In this document: piece after piece, positions 25,779 through 33,919 of the stretch
Layout: each line of letters begins with the position of its first letter
Numbering within the stretch: position 1 is the first letter of the stretch
From: Fimbriimonadaceae bacterium
GTDB lineage: Bacteria > Armatimonadota > Fimbriimonadia > Fimbriimonadales > Fimbriimonadaceae
Direction: 5' to 3'
Assembly: GCA_022843485.1 (NCBI GenBank)
Contig: JALHNM010000002.1
Location: forward strand, 1-64,000
DNA length: 64,000 bases
Notes under the pieces: model-generated
Database searches by the model: none
Told to the model about the DNA's origin: nothing
Seen by the model: the letters and a program-made list of their open reading frames with translations, nothing else
Made by a program: the position numbers and the translations under genes

Positions 25779-26831
25779 GTGTACCGCACCCAGCGATCGC
25801 TCCTAAGCCGCTTCCTCCCCTTGGCCCTCCTGGCCGCGACCTTCGTCCTGTCCGGGTGTGGAGCCCCGACCGAGGGCGGAGGCACCGGCACCGCCCAAAC
25901 GAACGCCGCCCTCAAGGTCGGCATCGTGTTCGATACCGGTGGCCTCGGGGACAAGAGTTTCAACGACAGCGCCTGGCGGGGGGTTCAGAGGGCCGAGAAG
26001 GAGCTGGGCGTCGGTGTGACGAAGGTCGAGAGCACCAAGGAGAGTGACTACCCCACGAACCTGAGGGCCCTCGCCGACCAAGGGGCCAACGTCGTCGTCG
26101 CGGTGGGGATCAACATGCGGGTGGCCGTCGAGCAAGTGGCCCCCGACTACCCGGACGTCAAGTTCGTCAGCATCGACGGCGAGCCGCTCGCCAAGCCGAA
26201 CGTCCGCACGATCCAGTTCAAAGAGGAGGAAGGGAGCTTCCTGGTCGGCTACCTTGCCGGGCTCATGACGAAGACGAACAAGATCGGCTTCGTTGGGGGG
26301 ATGGAGCTCCCGCTGATCAAGAAGTTCCAGTACGGCTATGCGGCCGGGGCCAAGCGGGCGAACCCGAACGTCGTCCTTCTTCCGCCCAAGTACACGCAAG
26401 GCTGGGACAACCAGGACACAGCCCGGGTCGCCGCCAACCTGCTCTTCGGTCAGGGGGCGGACGTGGTCTACCACGCGGCCGGCCGGGCGGGCCTAGGCGT
26501 CATCGCCGCCGCCAAGGAGAAAGGGAAGTTCGCGATCGGGGTCGACTCCGACCAGGACGATATCGCCCCCGGCACCGTCCTCACGTCGATGATCAAGCGG
26601 GTGGACGAGGGGGTCTTCCTGACGATTCGGGACGTGAAGGACGGAAAGTGGAGCCCGGGCGCGGTCGTCTACGACCTCAAGGCGGGCGGTGTCGGCACCT
26701 CCGACTTCCGGCACACCCGGGAGATGATCGGCGACCTCAACGTCGAGCGCATCGACCGGGTGCGGCAACAGATCGTCGAAGGAAAACTCCAAGTCCCTTC
26801 GGATGAGGCCTCCTTCGCCGCGTTCAAGTAG
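25779..26831 (+). CDS. BMP family substrate-binding lipoprotein (PnrA-like)
   Basis: BMP proteins are the extracytoplasmic ligand binders of nucleoside ABC importers. The 350-residue protein has a lipobox (VLSGC) after a hydrophobic start, then VGIVFDTGGLGDKSFNDSAWRG, the family signature, and later FAIGVDSDQDD. The core begins at about residue 45. No permease or ATPase genes are adjacent. The GTG start has a CATAAT box 6 nt before it. Confidence 0.9.
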   Translation: MYRTQRSLLSRFLPLALLAATFVLSGCGAPTEGGGTGTAQTNAALKVGIVFDTGGLGDKSFNDSAWRGVQRAEKELGVGVTKVESTKESDYPTNLRALADQGANVVVAVGINMRVAVEQVAPDYPDVKFVSIDGEPLAKPNVRTIQFKEEEGSFLVGYLAGLMTKTNKIGFVGGMELPLIKKFQYGYAAGAKRANPNVVLLPPKYTQGWDNQDTARVAANLLFGQGADVVYHAAGRAGLGVIAAAKEKGKFAIGVDSDQDDIAPGTVLTSMIKRVDEGVFLTIRDVKDGKWSPGAVVYDLKAGGVGTSDFRHTREMIGDLNVERIDRVRQQIVEGKLQVPSDEASFAAFK

Positions 26832-26854
26832 CCAAGGGCCGAAGTCCGTGAGGT

Positions 26855-26882
26855 GCCCAGACGGTCAGGCGACCGTCTGGGC
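26855..26882. terminator. Bidirectional terminator between the lipoprotein and dihydroorotase-like genes
   Basis: A perfect 12-bp stem (26855-26866 with 26871-26882) with an AGGC loop follows the lipoprotein gene by 23 nt, and lies 12 nt beyond the pyrC-like stop. The plus-strand tail TCCTCGATTCCTT is T-containing, not a pure T-run. Confidence 0.8.
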
Positions 26883-26893
26883 TCCTCGATTCC

Positions 26894-28225
26894 TTAGGCT
26901 AGCGCGAACTCGACGACCCTGCCCTTGGGGCTCCCCGCAAGTCCGCCCTCACGAACCGCGAACTCCCCGCCGACGAGCGTGTGGACCACCCGGCCTGTCA
27001 GCCACCGGCCCTCATAGGGCGACCAGCCGCACTTCGACTGGAGCCATTCGGCCGTCACCTCGAACCGTCCGTCGAGGTCGACGAGCGCAAGGTCTGCGTC
27101 GTACCCGGGCCACACGCGGCCTTTGTTGCGGACGCCGAACAGTTCGGCTGGAGTCTCGGACGTCATCCGCACGACCTGCTCGAGCCCGATCTCACCCCGG
27201 TGGCGCCAGTCGAGCATCACCGGCAGGAGCGTCTGTACCCCTGGCATCCCGCTCGGCGAACTTGGGTAGGGCCGGGTCTTTTCCTCCCGCGTGTGCGGAG
27301 CGTGGTCGCTCCCGATCACGTCGAACAGCCCGTCCTTCACCGCCCGCCACAGCGCCGACCGGTGCTCTTCAGACCGGATCGGGGTGTTCATCTGGATCAG
27401 GGCCCCGAGTCGTTCGTAGTCCTCATCGTTGAAGGTGAGGTGCTGCGGGGTGACCTCACACGACGCCCCGAGCCCATTCCGCTTGGCCTGCGCCAAGAGC
27501 GGGAGTTCCGGGGCGGACGAGACATGGAGGACGTGCACGGGCCGACCCGTCTCGGTGCTCAGGCGTAAGACCCTTTCGGTGGCCAAACGAGAAGACTCGA
27601 CGTCCCGAAGGTTCGGGTGCTCCCGGGCGTGGGGGGAGTGGCTCAGCAGACCCTTGCGGCCGATGAGCCGTTCCTCGTCCTCGGCGTGGATCGATACTCG
27701 CCGCCGCCCGTTCTCGAGCACCCTCCGGAGCGAGGCGTCGTCCGCCACCAGCAACGGCCCCGTCGAGCTGCCCATGAACACCTCGCCGATACCGGGAGTC
27801 CCGGGCAACAGCTCAAGTCGCCCCAACTCGTCAAGGTTGTCCATCGACGCCCCCACCCAGAACGCGAAGTGGCACCACGCCCGCCCCTCCGCCCGTCGGA
27901 GCTTGTCCTCGAGCGCGGCCTGGGTCGTGGTGGTCGGGTCTGTGTTGGGCTCGTCGAAGACGGTCGTCACCCCACCCATGACAGCCGCCCGAGTCCCCGA
28001 CTCGAGGTCCTCCTTATGGGTGAGCCCAGGCTCTCGAAAATGAACCTGCGTATCGATCACCCCCGGGAGGATGTGAAGCCCAGAAACGTCCACCCACTCT
28101 TTGGCCGACGAACGGTCACACTCCCCGACGGTCACGATCCGTCCCCCCGCGATCCCGACGTCGGCGACCCTCCGCCCCGCCCCCGAGACCACCGTCCCCC
28201 CCGTCAGAACCAGGTCGAGTCCCAT
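26894..28225 (-). CDS. Dihydroorotase-like amidohydrolase with altered metal ligands
   Basis: Dihydroorotase closes carbamoyl-aspartate in pyrimidine synthesis. The 443-residue protein has the class I frame DTQVHFREPGLTHKEDLESGT, GGVTTVF, IHAEDE, HVLHVSS and GSDHAPHT. In the first motif the His of HxH is Gln (DTQVH), as in a known subgroup. The carbamylated Lys, expected in a G-x-K-x-F pattern, is replaced: here it reads GIGEVFMGSSTG. Other His and Asp ligands remain. It may be a mononuclear or changed-specificity enzyme. No other pyrimidine genes are adjacent. Confidence 0.85.
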   Translation of the reverse strand: MGLDLVLTGGTVVSGAGRRVADVGIAGGRIVTVGECDRSSAKEWVDVSGLHILPGVIDTQVHFREPGLTHKEDLESGTRAAVMGGVTTVFDEPNTDPTTTTQAALEDKLRRAEGRAWCHFAFWVGASMDNLDELGRLELLPGTPGIGEVFMGSSTGPLLVADDASLRRVLENGRRRVSIHAEDEERLIGRKGLLSHSPHAREHPNLRDVESSRLATERVLRLSTETGRPVHVLHVSSAPELPLLAQAKRNGLGASCEVTPQHLTFNDEDYERLGALIQMNTPIRSEEHRSALWRAVKDGLFDVIGSDHAPHTREEKTRPYPSSPSGMPGVQTLLPVMLDWRHRGEIGLEQVVRMTSETPAELFGVRNKGRVWPGYDADLALVDLDGRFEVTAEWLQSKCGWSPYEGRWLTGRVVHTLVGGEFAVREGGLAGSPKGRVVEFALA

Positions 28226-28314
28226 AGCCTAGTTTGGCCCGCCCCGGGCTAGGTCCGCCAAGACGCTTGGGCGCATTCCGGGTCGCACCCGCGTCATAGT
28301 CACTGAGGCCGACG

Positions 28315-29022
28315 ATGCACACCGACGAGCGACCGGACGTGACCGTGATCGTGCCCGTCCTCAACGAGGAAGGCACGATCGCCGAGGTACTCGACCGTGT
28401 CCTCGCCGTCCCGATCCGGGCACAGGTCATCGTGGTCGACGACGGGAGCACCGACCGCACCGGCTCGATCCTCGACGTCTACCGCGACCGGGTCGTCGTC
28501 CTGACCAACCCCGTGCGAGGGGGGAAGGGGGCCGCCATCCGGCAGGCCCTCCCTTACGCCCAGGGCCGGGTCGTGGTCATCCAGGACGCCGACCTCGAGT
28601 ACGACCCCGAGGACATCCCCCGCCTCGTCGGGCCGATCCTGGACGGCCGGTACGGAGTCGTCTACGGCACCCGATTCCAGGAAGGGTTCCCGCCCGGAAT
28701 GGCCCTCCCGAACCGGATCGTCAACGTCCTCCTCGTCCTCGCCGTCCGGATCCTCTTCGGGCGCCGAATCACCGACGAGGCGACATGCTACAAGGCCGTC
28801 CGTACAGACCTGCTCACGAGCATGGAACTCGAGTGCCAACGCTTCGAGTTCTGCCCGGAAGTCACTGCGAAGGCCATCCGGTTCGGAGAACCGATCCATG
28901 AGGTGGCCGTAAAGTACGTGCCACGTACGAAAGAGGCAGGGAAGAAGATTAGGTGGACCGACGCCCCCGAGGCGTTCTGGACTCTGTGGCGACATCGGAT
29001 CTGGCTGCCCCCTCGAGACTGA
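28315..29022 (+). CDS. Glycosyltransferase family 2 (DPM1-like)
   Basis: The 235-residue protein has the GT-A motif VTVIVPVLNEEGTIAEV, nucleotide-binding VIVVDDGSTDRTG, the metal motif QDADLEYDPED (DxD-like) and the TRFQEGF segment. Length and lack of membrane helices are typical of dolichyl-phosphate mannose synthase-like GT2 enzymes. Acceptor and sugar are unknown. A CATAGT box lies 14 nt before the start, with a GAGG in between, so this one looks leadered. Confidence 0.88.
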   Translation: MHTDERPDVTVIVPVLNEEGTIAEVLDRVLAVPIRAQVIVVDDGSTDRTGSILDVYRDRVVVLTNPVRGGKGAAIRQALPYAQGRVVVIQDADLEYDPEDIPRLVGPILDGRYGVVYGTRFQEGFPPGMALPNRIVNVLLVLAVRILFGRRITDEATCYKAVRTDLLTSMELECQRFEFCPEVTAKAIRFGEPIHEVAVKYVPRTKEAGKKIRWTDAPEAFWTLWRHRIWLPPRD

Positions 29023-29132
29023 GCGGAAGGGCCAATAGGCCCGGTTCTCCCCGGCACGCTTACTTGCCGCCGCGGCGCCGCCGACGATCCCCTTAGGCCC
29101 CTCGGCAGCCGCGCGAGGGCCCAGTGACACCC

Positions 29133-30362
29133 ATGAAGCGTTTCCTCTTCTCCACGGCCGCCCTCGCCGGCGTGCTAGTCCTCGTCGGGTGCGGTGGATC
29201 GGGCTCGTCCGTCGGTGGTGGCGGCGGGACCGCCTTCCTCTCCGGCACCGTTACCCAGCCTGGTGGCAGCCGCCCGGCCGGCCGCGAACTGCGCCCCACG
29301 TTCGTTCCCCTGGCGAACGCCCCGGTCTCGGTGATCGACCTTGAGACCGACCTCGTCGCCGCCAGCGCCACGACCGGCACCGACGGCACCTACTCCGTGA
29401 GCACGGTCTTGGCGGACGGCAACTACCTCATCCGAGCCGTCGGCCCGAACAACCTCACCATCGAAAACGTCGTGACCGTCGACGCCGGCGAGACCGGGAT
29501 CGACCGCGACCTCGACCCGCTTACGACCCTCGGCGCCCAGGCCACGACCAGGCAGTTCCGCCGCCTCCTCGAAGCTGCCGGCGACGACGGCCTCGCCGAC
29601 ACGATCGACCTCGAGGACCTCGTCGAGGACTTCGTCGCCGAGTTCGAGGACGAAGCCTTCGAGCTGCCCGACTTTGAGGACGAGGCCGCCATCGAGGCCC
29701 TCATCGACCAGCTCCTGACCGCCTCGACCCCCGTCGGCGTCTACGGCGGCACGATCACCGGCCCGACTCCGGGACGACTCGCCATTGGTGTCTTCAACGG
29801 TGACGAGGCCAAGATCCTCGTCGTCCCGCCGACCACCGGCACCGCCGCGCCGATGTTCCACTCGTTCCTGACCGACGTGACCGACCAAGGCAACGTCGTC
29901 GTGAGCAGCGAGACGTTCAAGCTCAACGGGATCATCGCCAAGGGCACAGGGACGGGCGTCTGGAAGGCCCTGAACGCCCAGACCGGCGCTTGGGAGAGCG
30001 GCACCTGGGAGATCGCGCTCCAGAACGGCGCCAACTCGGGCGTGTTCGAAGTCCAGAGCGTCAACGCCTTCGAGCCGTTCCGCCCGCTCACGAGCGAGGT
30101 CGAACTCGACCTGGCCTTCGTGCTCGACGACAACACGGTCCTGTTCCAGGCCACGTCATTCGACGACGTCGTCGTCATGGGCATCGGCACCGTGGACGCG
30201 AACGGCGATGCGGCCGTGACCGTCCGGGGCGAGACCGGGACCGGCGTGGAAGGCACGGGCACCCTCGCGGGCGACGACCTGAACTTCACGTTCAGCTTCG
30301 ACGGCCTCGACTGGGAGATCGGCGCTTTCCGCTACACCGACTTCGGCCTCGACGAAGACTGA
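29133..30362 (+). CDS. Secreted lipoprotein with carboxypeptidase-regulatory-like domain
   Basis: The product (409 residues from ATG 29133, GTG 29124 also possible) has a lipobox VLVGC after a short signal, followed by a Gly/Ser-rich linker. Residues about 45-120 look like a Cna-B or carboxypeptidase-regulatory beta sandwich (NAPVSVIDLETDLVAAS, DGTYSVSTVLADGNYLI). The middle is an acidic helical stretch (DLEDLVEDFVAEFEDE). The remainder resembles a beta-rich domain. Partner and ligand are unknown. Confidence 0.65.
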   Translation: MKRFLFSTAALAGVLVLVGCGGSGSSVGGGGGTAFLSGTVTQPGGSRPAGRELRPTFVPLANAPVSVIDLETDLVAASATTGTDGTYSVSTVLADGNYLIRAVGPNNLTIENVVTVDAGETGIDRDLDPLTTLGAQATTRQFRRLLEAAGDDGLADTIDLEDLVEDFVAEFEDEAFELPDFEDEAAIEALIDQLLTASTPVGVYGGTITGPTPGRLAIGVFNGDEAKILVVPPTTGTAAPMFHSFLTDVTDQGNVVVSSETFKLNGIIAKGTGTGVWKALNAQTGAWESGTWEIALQNGANSGVFEVQSVNAFEPFRPLTSEVELDLAFVLDDNTVLFQATSFDDVVVMGIGTVDANGDAAVTVRGETGTGVEGTGTLAGDDLNFTFSFDGLDWEIGAFRYTDFGLDED

Positions 30363-30479
30363 AGCCGTTCCTTTGGCCCCGTTTCCTTGGCCATTGCGGG
30401 GACCGTCCCTTCGGGGGCGGTCTCCCGTTCGTGCCGGCCCTGGGCCGGACTCCCCTCCCTTGGAGCAGCGCGAGAGGGT

Positions 30480-30556
<77 letters not shown>

Positions 30557-30656
30557 CTGGGAACTATCCCATCACCGGGGCCCCCCCGTCAACCCCGCTG
30601 GGCCCCGTGGCCGGGAAAGGGGCCTGATGGCACCCTAGCGAGTAAAGTAGCGCGAC

Positions 30657-31259
30657 ATGGGCAAGGGCTCAACGAACGTGCGCTATGCCGAGGTCGATCG
30701 GGAAGTGCCGGGCGCACGCGTCCACGTCGTCCTCGACCTCGACAGCGGCCACCGGTGCGACGCCAATACCGGCGTCCCGTTCTTCGACGAGCTCCTCGCC
30801 CACCTCGCCCGCTACGCCGGCATCGGCCTTGGGGTGTCGCTCGAGCCCGACGGCCCCGTCGGCCACCACCGAGTCATCGAGACTGTCGGCCTGTGCTTCG
30901 GCCTCGCGATCCAACGGGCCCTCGAGGACTCCGAGGCTGTTGTCGGGACCGGGGACGCCCAGATCCCCGCCGGAGACGCGCTCGTGTCCTGTGCCCTCGA
31001 CCTCGACGGCCGTCCGTTCCTCGGCTGGCACGTCGAGCTCCAGCAAACCCTCGTCGCCGGGCTCGAGAGCGAGAACGTCCGCCAGTTCTTCGAGTCGTGC
31101 GCCCTGTTCGCCGGGGCCTCGCTCCACCTGCGGCGCGAAGCGGGCTATAGCGACCAGCACGTCTGCGAGGCCCTGTTCAAGGCGTTCGGCAAGACCCTCC
31201 GCGAGGCCACGAGGCGGGCCGACCCCGGCCACGGCGTGCCGCTCAAGGGCCGGGGCTGA
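30657..31259 (+). CDS. hisB: Imidazoleglycerol-phosphate dehydratase homologue with altered active site
   Basis: HisB removes water from imidazoleglycerol phosphate in histidine synthesis using Mn ligands. The fold of both repeated halves is clear (ARVHVVLDLDSGHRCDANTGV; then LDGRPFLGWHVELQQTL). However, the FLDHML His is Glu (FFDELL, residue 45), and DHHIIE is SDQHVCE (Gln 167). HHTVED reads HHRVIET with a one-residue shift. So several metal or catalytic ligands are changed. It is either a divergent HisB or an inactive or repurposed relative. Length (200) is normal, and no his operon is nearby. Confidence 0.8.
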   Translation: MGKGSTNVRYAEVDREVPGARVHVVLDLDSGHRCDANTGVPFFDELLAHLARYAGIGLGVSLEPDGPVGHHRVIETVGLCFGLAIQRALEDSEAVVGTGDAQIPAGDALVSCALDLDGRPFLGWHVELQQTLVAGLESENVRQFFESCALFAGASLHLRREAGYSDQHVCEALFKAFGKTLREATRRADPGHGVPLKGRG

Positions 31260-31261
31260 GG

Positions 31262-31267
31262 TACCCT
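31262..31267 (+). promoter_or_regulatory. Possible -10 box for the selenoprotein gene
   Basis: TACCCT ends 9 nt before the ATG at 31277, with no good Shine-Dalgarno sequence in between. The gene could also be read through from hisB-like, 17 nt upstream. Confidence 0.35.
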
Positions 31268-31276
31268 GGGCAGCCC

Positions 31277-31534
31277 ATGGTCGTCACCGTCACGTTCTGC
31301 ATGGCGTGAAACTACGCCCCTCGCGCCGCCGGTCTGGCGGAGCAACTGTTCACCGCCTTCCAATCCCCCGTGGGGCAGCAGGGCCAACTGGAGTCCGTCA
31401 CGCTCGTCCCCGGCGGCGGCGGGGTGTTCGACGTCCGGGTCGACGGGGACTTGGTCTATTCGAAACACCAAACCGGCCGCCACGCCGAGCCAGGCGAAGT
31501 CCTCGCCCTCATCAAGGACCGACTCCACCCCTAG
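31277..31534 (+). CDS. SelW/Rdx-family selenoprotein with in-frame TGA (Sec)
   Basis: Read with TGA at 31307-31309 as selenocysteine, this is an 85-residue protein. It begins MVVTVTFCMAUNYAPRAAGL and continues with VTLVPGGGGVFDVRVDGDLVYSK. The CxxU motif (C8, U11) plus a Tyr-x-Pro stretch matches the SelW/SelT/SelH thioredoxin-like (Rdx) family, as does the GVFDVRVDG strand pair and the C-terminal helix EVLALIKDRL. Directly after the TGA lies a hairpin with a GGTCT loop, like the E. coli fdhF SECIS. Reading TGA as stop leaves a ten-residue peptide. It lies 17 nt after hisB-like. A redox role is inferred from the family. Confidence 0.9.
31323..31343 (+). promoter_or_regulatory. Bacterial SECIS element
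   Basis: CCGCC (31326-31330) pairs with GGCGG (31336-31340), extended by CG-CG pairs after one G-A mismatch, and closes a GGTCT loop (31331-31335) 21 nt after the TGA. SelB-binding hairpins in bacteria lie within this distance, and the E. coli fdhF loop also contains GGUCU. Confidence 0.75.
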
Positions 31535-31540
31535 ACTCCC

Positions 31541-31612
31541 TTGGAGTGCGTGAGCTCGCTAACGACGGACTGCGTGAGCTCGCTCACGCTCTGGAGTAGT
31601 GTGCTCGCACAC
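31541..31612. repeat. Two-hairpin intergenic repeat, copy A
   Basis: A first hairpin GCGTGAG-CTCG-CTCACGC (31572-31589) is followed by TCTGGAGTA and a second hairpin GTGTGC-TC-GCACAC (31599-31612). A degenerate extra first hairpin precedes it (31548-31563). Copies B (59561) and C (61864) share the layout, but with paired differences in the stems. Confidence 0.8.
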
Positions 31613-31684
31613 CCCGCGAGCGAAGCGAGCCCCGCCGCTAGGTCCCGGCCGAGCCCCGGGCCCCGATGACCGTAGGAGAGCGGT

Positions 31685-32329
31685 GTGGAGCAGGTCATCG
31701 CTTTCGTCCGCGACCTCGACCGGCACATCGGCGAACTCGCGGCTCAGACCGGGCCCCTGTTCCCACTCCTCCTCTTCGCCTATGGCTTCTTCCAGACCGG
31801 CCTCGTCATCGGCCCTCTGATCCCCGGCAACGCCGTTGTCTTCGCGGTCGGAGTGCTCGCCTCGGGTGCGAAGCTCATCGACCCCTGGCTCGCCTTCTCC
31901 ACCATGGCCCTCGGCGCTGCCCTCGGCAACGTCGCGAACTATGGCCAGGGCGTCGCCTTTGGACGCCACCTCTTCGACCTCGAGAAGGGCTTCCTGACCG
32001 CGAAGAACCTGGCCAAGACCGAAGAGTTCTTCGCCCGGTACGGCGGCCGGGCCATGCTCCTCTCCCCGTTCCTCCCGTTCGTCCGGTCGTTCGCCCCGTT
32101 CGTGGCCGGCCTTGCCCGCATGCCCCTCGGTCCGTTCACCGTGAGCGGCACGGTCGGCGCCGTCGTCTGGATCGGTGCCCTCGTGGCGGCGGGAGCCGTC
32201 TTCGGAAAGGTCCCTGGGGTCCGCGAGAACATCGGCCTCGCCGTCGTCGGGTTCTCACTCCTGGTCGTGGCGAAAATCGTGTTCGACGCCCTCCGGAGGC
32301 GTGCCCGACGCCCCGCCCCTCTCGGGTAA
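31685..32329 (+). CDS. DedA family membrane protein
   Basis: DedA proteins are inner-membrane flippase-like proteins needed for membrane homeostasis. The 214-residue protein has the conserved GLVIGPLIPGNAVVFAVG, FEGFGVPLPGE-equivalent region, RYGGRAMLLSPFLPFVRSFAPFVAG with the key Arg, and several membrane helices. The start is GTG 31685 after GGAG. It shows no truncation. It follows the repeat at 31541 and is followed by a small lipoprotein. Confidence 0.88.
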   Translation: MEQVIAFVRDLDRHIGELAAQTGPLFPLLLFAYGFFQTGLVIGPLIPGNAVVFAVGVLASGAKLIDPWLAFSTMALGAALGNVANYGQGVAFGRHLFDLEKGFLTAKNLAKTEEFFARYGGRAMLLSPFLPFVRSFAPFVAGLARMPLGPFTVSGTVGAVVWIGALVAAGAVFGKVPGVRENIGLAVVGFSLLVVAKIVFDALRRRARRPAPLG

Positions 32330-32339
32330 ATTCTGCTCG

Positions 32340-32462
32340 ATGGCACGTTGGATCATGGCCCTCCTCGCGCTTGGCGTCCTCGCTTACGGCTGCGCCCCCG
32401 AAGGGGGCGACGACGAGGACTCCGAGAAGCCCGCCGCCGCGAAGGAAGAGGACTCGGACTAA
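32340..32462 (+). CDS. Small acidic lipoprotein
   Basis: The 40-residue product begins MARWIMALLALGVLAYGCAP, with a lipobox (LAYGC), followed by a short acidic tail (EGGDDEDSEKPAAAKEEDSD). It starts 10 nt after the DedA gene. The stop shares CTAA with the next gene's TAG. Function is unknown; it is small enough that chance is possible, but the lipobox and neat stop overlap argue for a real gene. Confidence 0.6.
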   Translation: MARWIMALLALGVLAYGCAPEGGDDEDSEKPAAAKEEDSD

Positions 32463-33919
32463 GCCAGCCCGAGCAGCGGGAGGATGACCCGCAGGCACCC
32501 GAGCGTCACCAAGAACCCGAGGACGTCGAACACGAACCCGCGGCGGAACATCACGCCCGGCGGGATCAGCCCCGTGCTGTAGACGATGGCGTTCGGCGCC
32601 GTGCTGATCGGGAGCATGAACCCGAGGCTCGCCCCCACCGTCGCCCCCAGGGCCGCCGGAACCGGCGACACCCCCGCCGCGTTCGAGAGGGCGATCGCCA
32701 CGGGCACCACCGTGGTGGCTGAGGCCGTATTGCTCGCGAGCTCGCTCAGCGCGATCGCCAGGGCGATCGAAAGGGCGGTGATCGCCCAGACGTCCCGCGC
32801 CCCCGTCGCCGCCGCGAGACCCTCCCCGATCACCTGAGCCAAACCCGAGTCGAACGTCGCCTTCCCCAGGGCCAGGCCCCCCGCGAAGAGCAGGATCGTC
32901 CCCCACTCGATCCTCGTCGCCCGGGCCCAGGTCATCACCCGACCCCCTTCTAACCCCTTGGCCGGCCACACGAAGAGCACGGTGGCCCCGAGCAGGGCCG
33001 CCACCGCCTCCGGCACCCGGGCCGTGAGGGCCTTCGCCACCGGCGACTCCGATCCTAGTGCGTACTCCACGAGCCCCGGCGCCACCCAGAACGTGAGGGC
33101 CACGAGGAAGGCTCCCAGGGCCCCCTTCTCGGCGTCGCTGAAGCGCCCGACCTTGGCGTACTCCTCCTTCGCGTGCTCGTGGGCTCGGGCGGTCTCCGGC
33201 TGGGCTCCCCGCAGCGGTCGCCGTAGCTGGAGCCAGGCCAGGAGCAGCATCACCGCCGTCACCGGCATCGCGAAGACAGCCCACTCGACGAAGTTCACCG
33301 AGACCCCGGTCGCCTCCCTGACGAGCGCGACGCCGATCACGTTCGGCGGCGTCCCGATGATCGTCCCGACCGCGATGCTCGAGCCCCACGTGAGCATCAG
33401 GAGCACCGAGGTCGAGACCGGGTCCCCCCGCCCTTCGTGGCCGACCTCCTTCAAGATCGTCCGCCCGATCGGGAGCAGCATCGCCGTTGTGGCGGTGTTG
33501 CTCACGAAGAGGCTCAGCACGCACGCGATGGCCCCCAGCGAAAGGAGCGTGGAGGAGAGGCTCCGGGTCGCCCAGGGCTTGCTCATGAGCCAGTACGCCG
33601 CCCGCCGGTCGAGCCCTGAGTCCTCCATCGCCTTCGCGATGATGAAACTCCCGATGAAAAGGACGATGATCTGGTCGCCGTAGGCCCCGAACGCCTCGCG
33701 GCCCGGCAGGCCCCCGAGCAGGACGAGCAGCGTGGTCGAGAGCAGGGCTGTGACGGCGAGCGGAAGGGCCTCGGTGACCCAGAGCGCCACCGTCGCCGCG
33801 AAAACGGACGCTACGACCTGCTGCTGGTCGGTCAGCCCCCCGGTCAAGAGCCAGACGACCCCGAACGCCCCGACGCCCCAGAGGAGCTTCAGCCAGCCAC
33901 CGGACTCGGTCTTGCTCAC
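32459..33919 (-). CDS. DASS/SLC13-type sodium-anion symporter
   Basis: DASS transporters move di- or tricarboxylates, sulfate or related anions with sodium. The 486-residue protein has about 12 hydrophobic segments, the N-terminal QQQVVASVFAATVALWVTEALP and the SNT sodium/substrate motifs (FVSNTATTAMLLPIG; ELASNTASATTVVPV) that occur twice in the family. No periplasmic binding protein is adjacent. Substrate is unknown. Its start overlaps the cutC stop by 4 nt. Confidence 0.88.
   Translation of the reverse strand: MSKTESGGWLKLLWGVGAFGVVWLLTGGLTDQQQVVASVFAATVALWVTEALPLAVTALLSTTLLVLLGGLPGREAFGAYGDQIIVLFIGSFIIAKAMEDSGLDRRAAYWLMSKPWATRSLSSTLLSLGAIACVLSLFVSNTATTAMLLPIGRTILKEVGHEGRGDPVSTSVLLMLTWGSSIAVGTIIGTPPNVIGVALVREATGVSVNFVEWAVFAMPVTAVMLLLAWLQLRRPLRGAQPETARAHEHAKEEYAKVGRFSDAEKGALGAFLVALTFWVAPGLVEYALGSESPVAKALTARVPEAVAALLGATVLFVWPAKGLEGGRVMTWARATRIEWGTILLFAGGLALGKATFDSGLAQVIGEGLAAATGARDVWAITALSIALAIALSELASNTASATTVVPVAIALSNAAGVSPVPAALGATVGASLGFMLPISTAPNAIVYSTGLIPPGVMFRRGFVFDVLGFLVTLGCLRVILPLLGLA

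Noticed and set aside
31277-31306. Reading the SelW-like gene as a ten-residue peptide ending at TGA, or as a pseudogene
   Set aside because: The frame after TGA keeps the complete family fold, and the TGA lies at the CxxU position with a SECIS-like hairpin.
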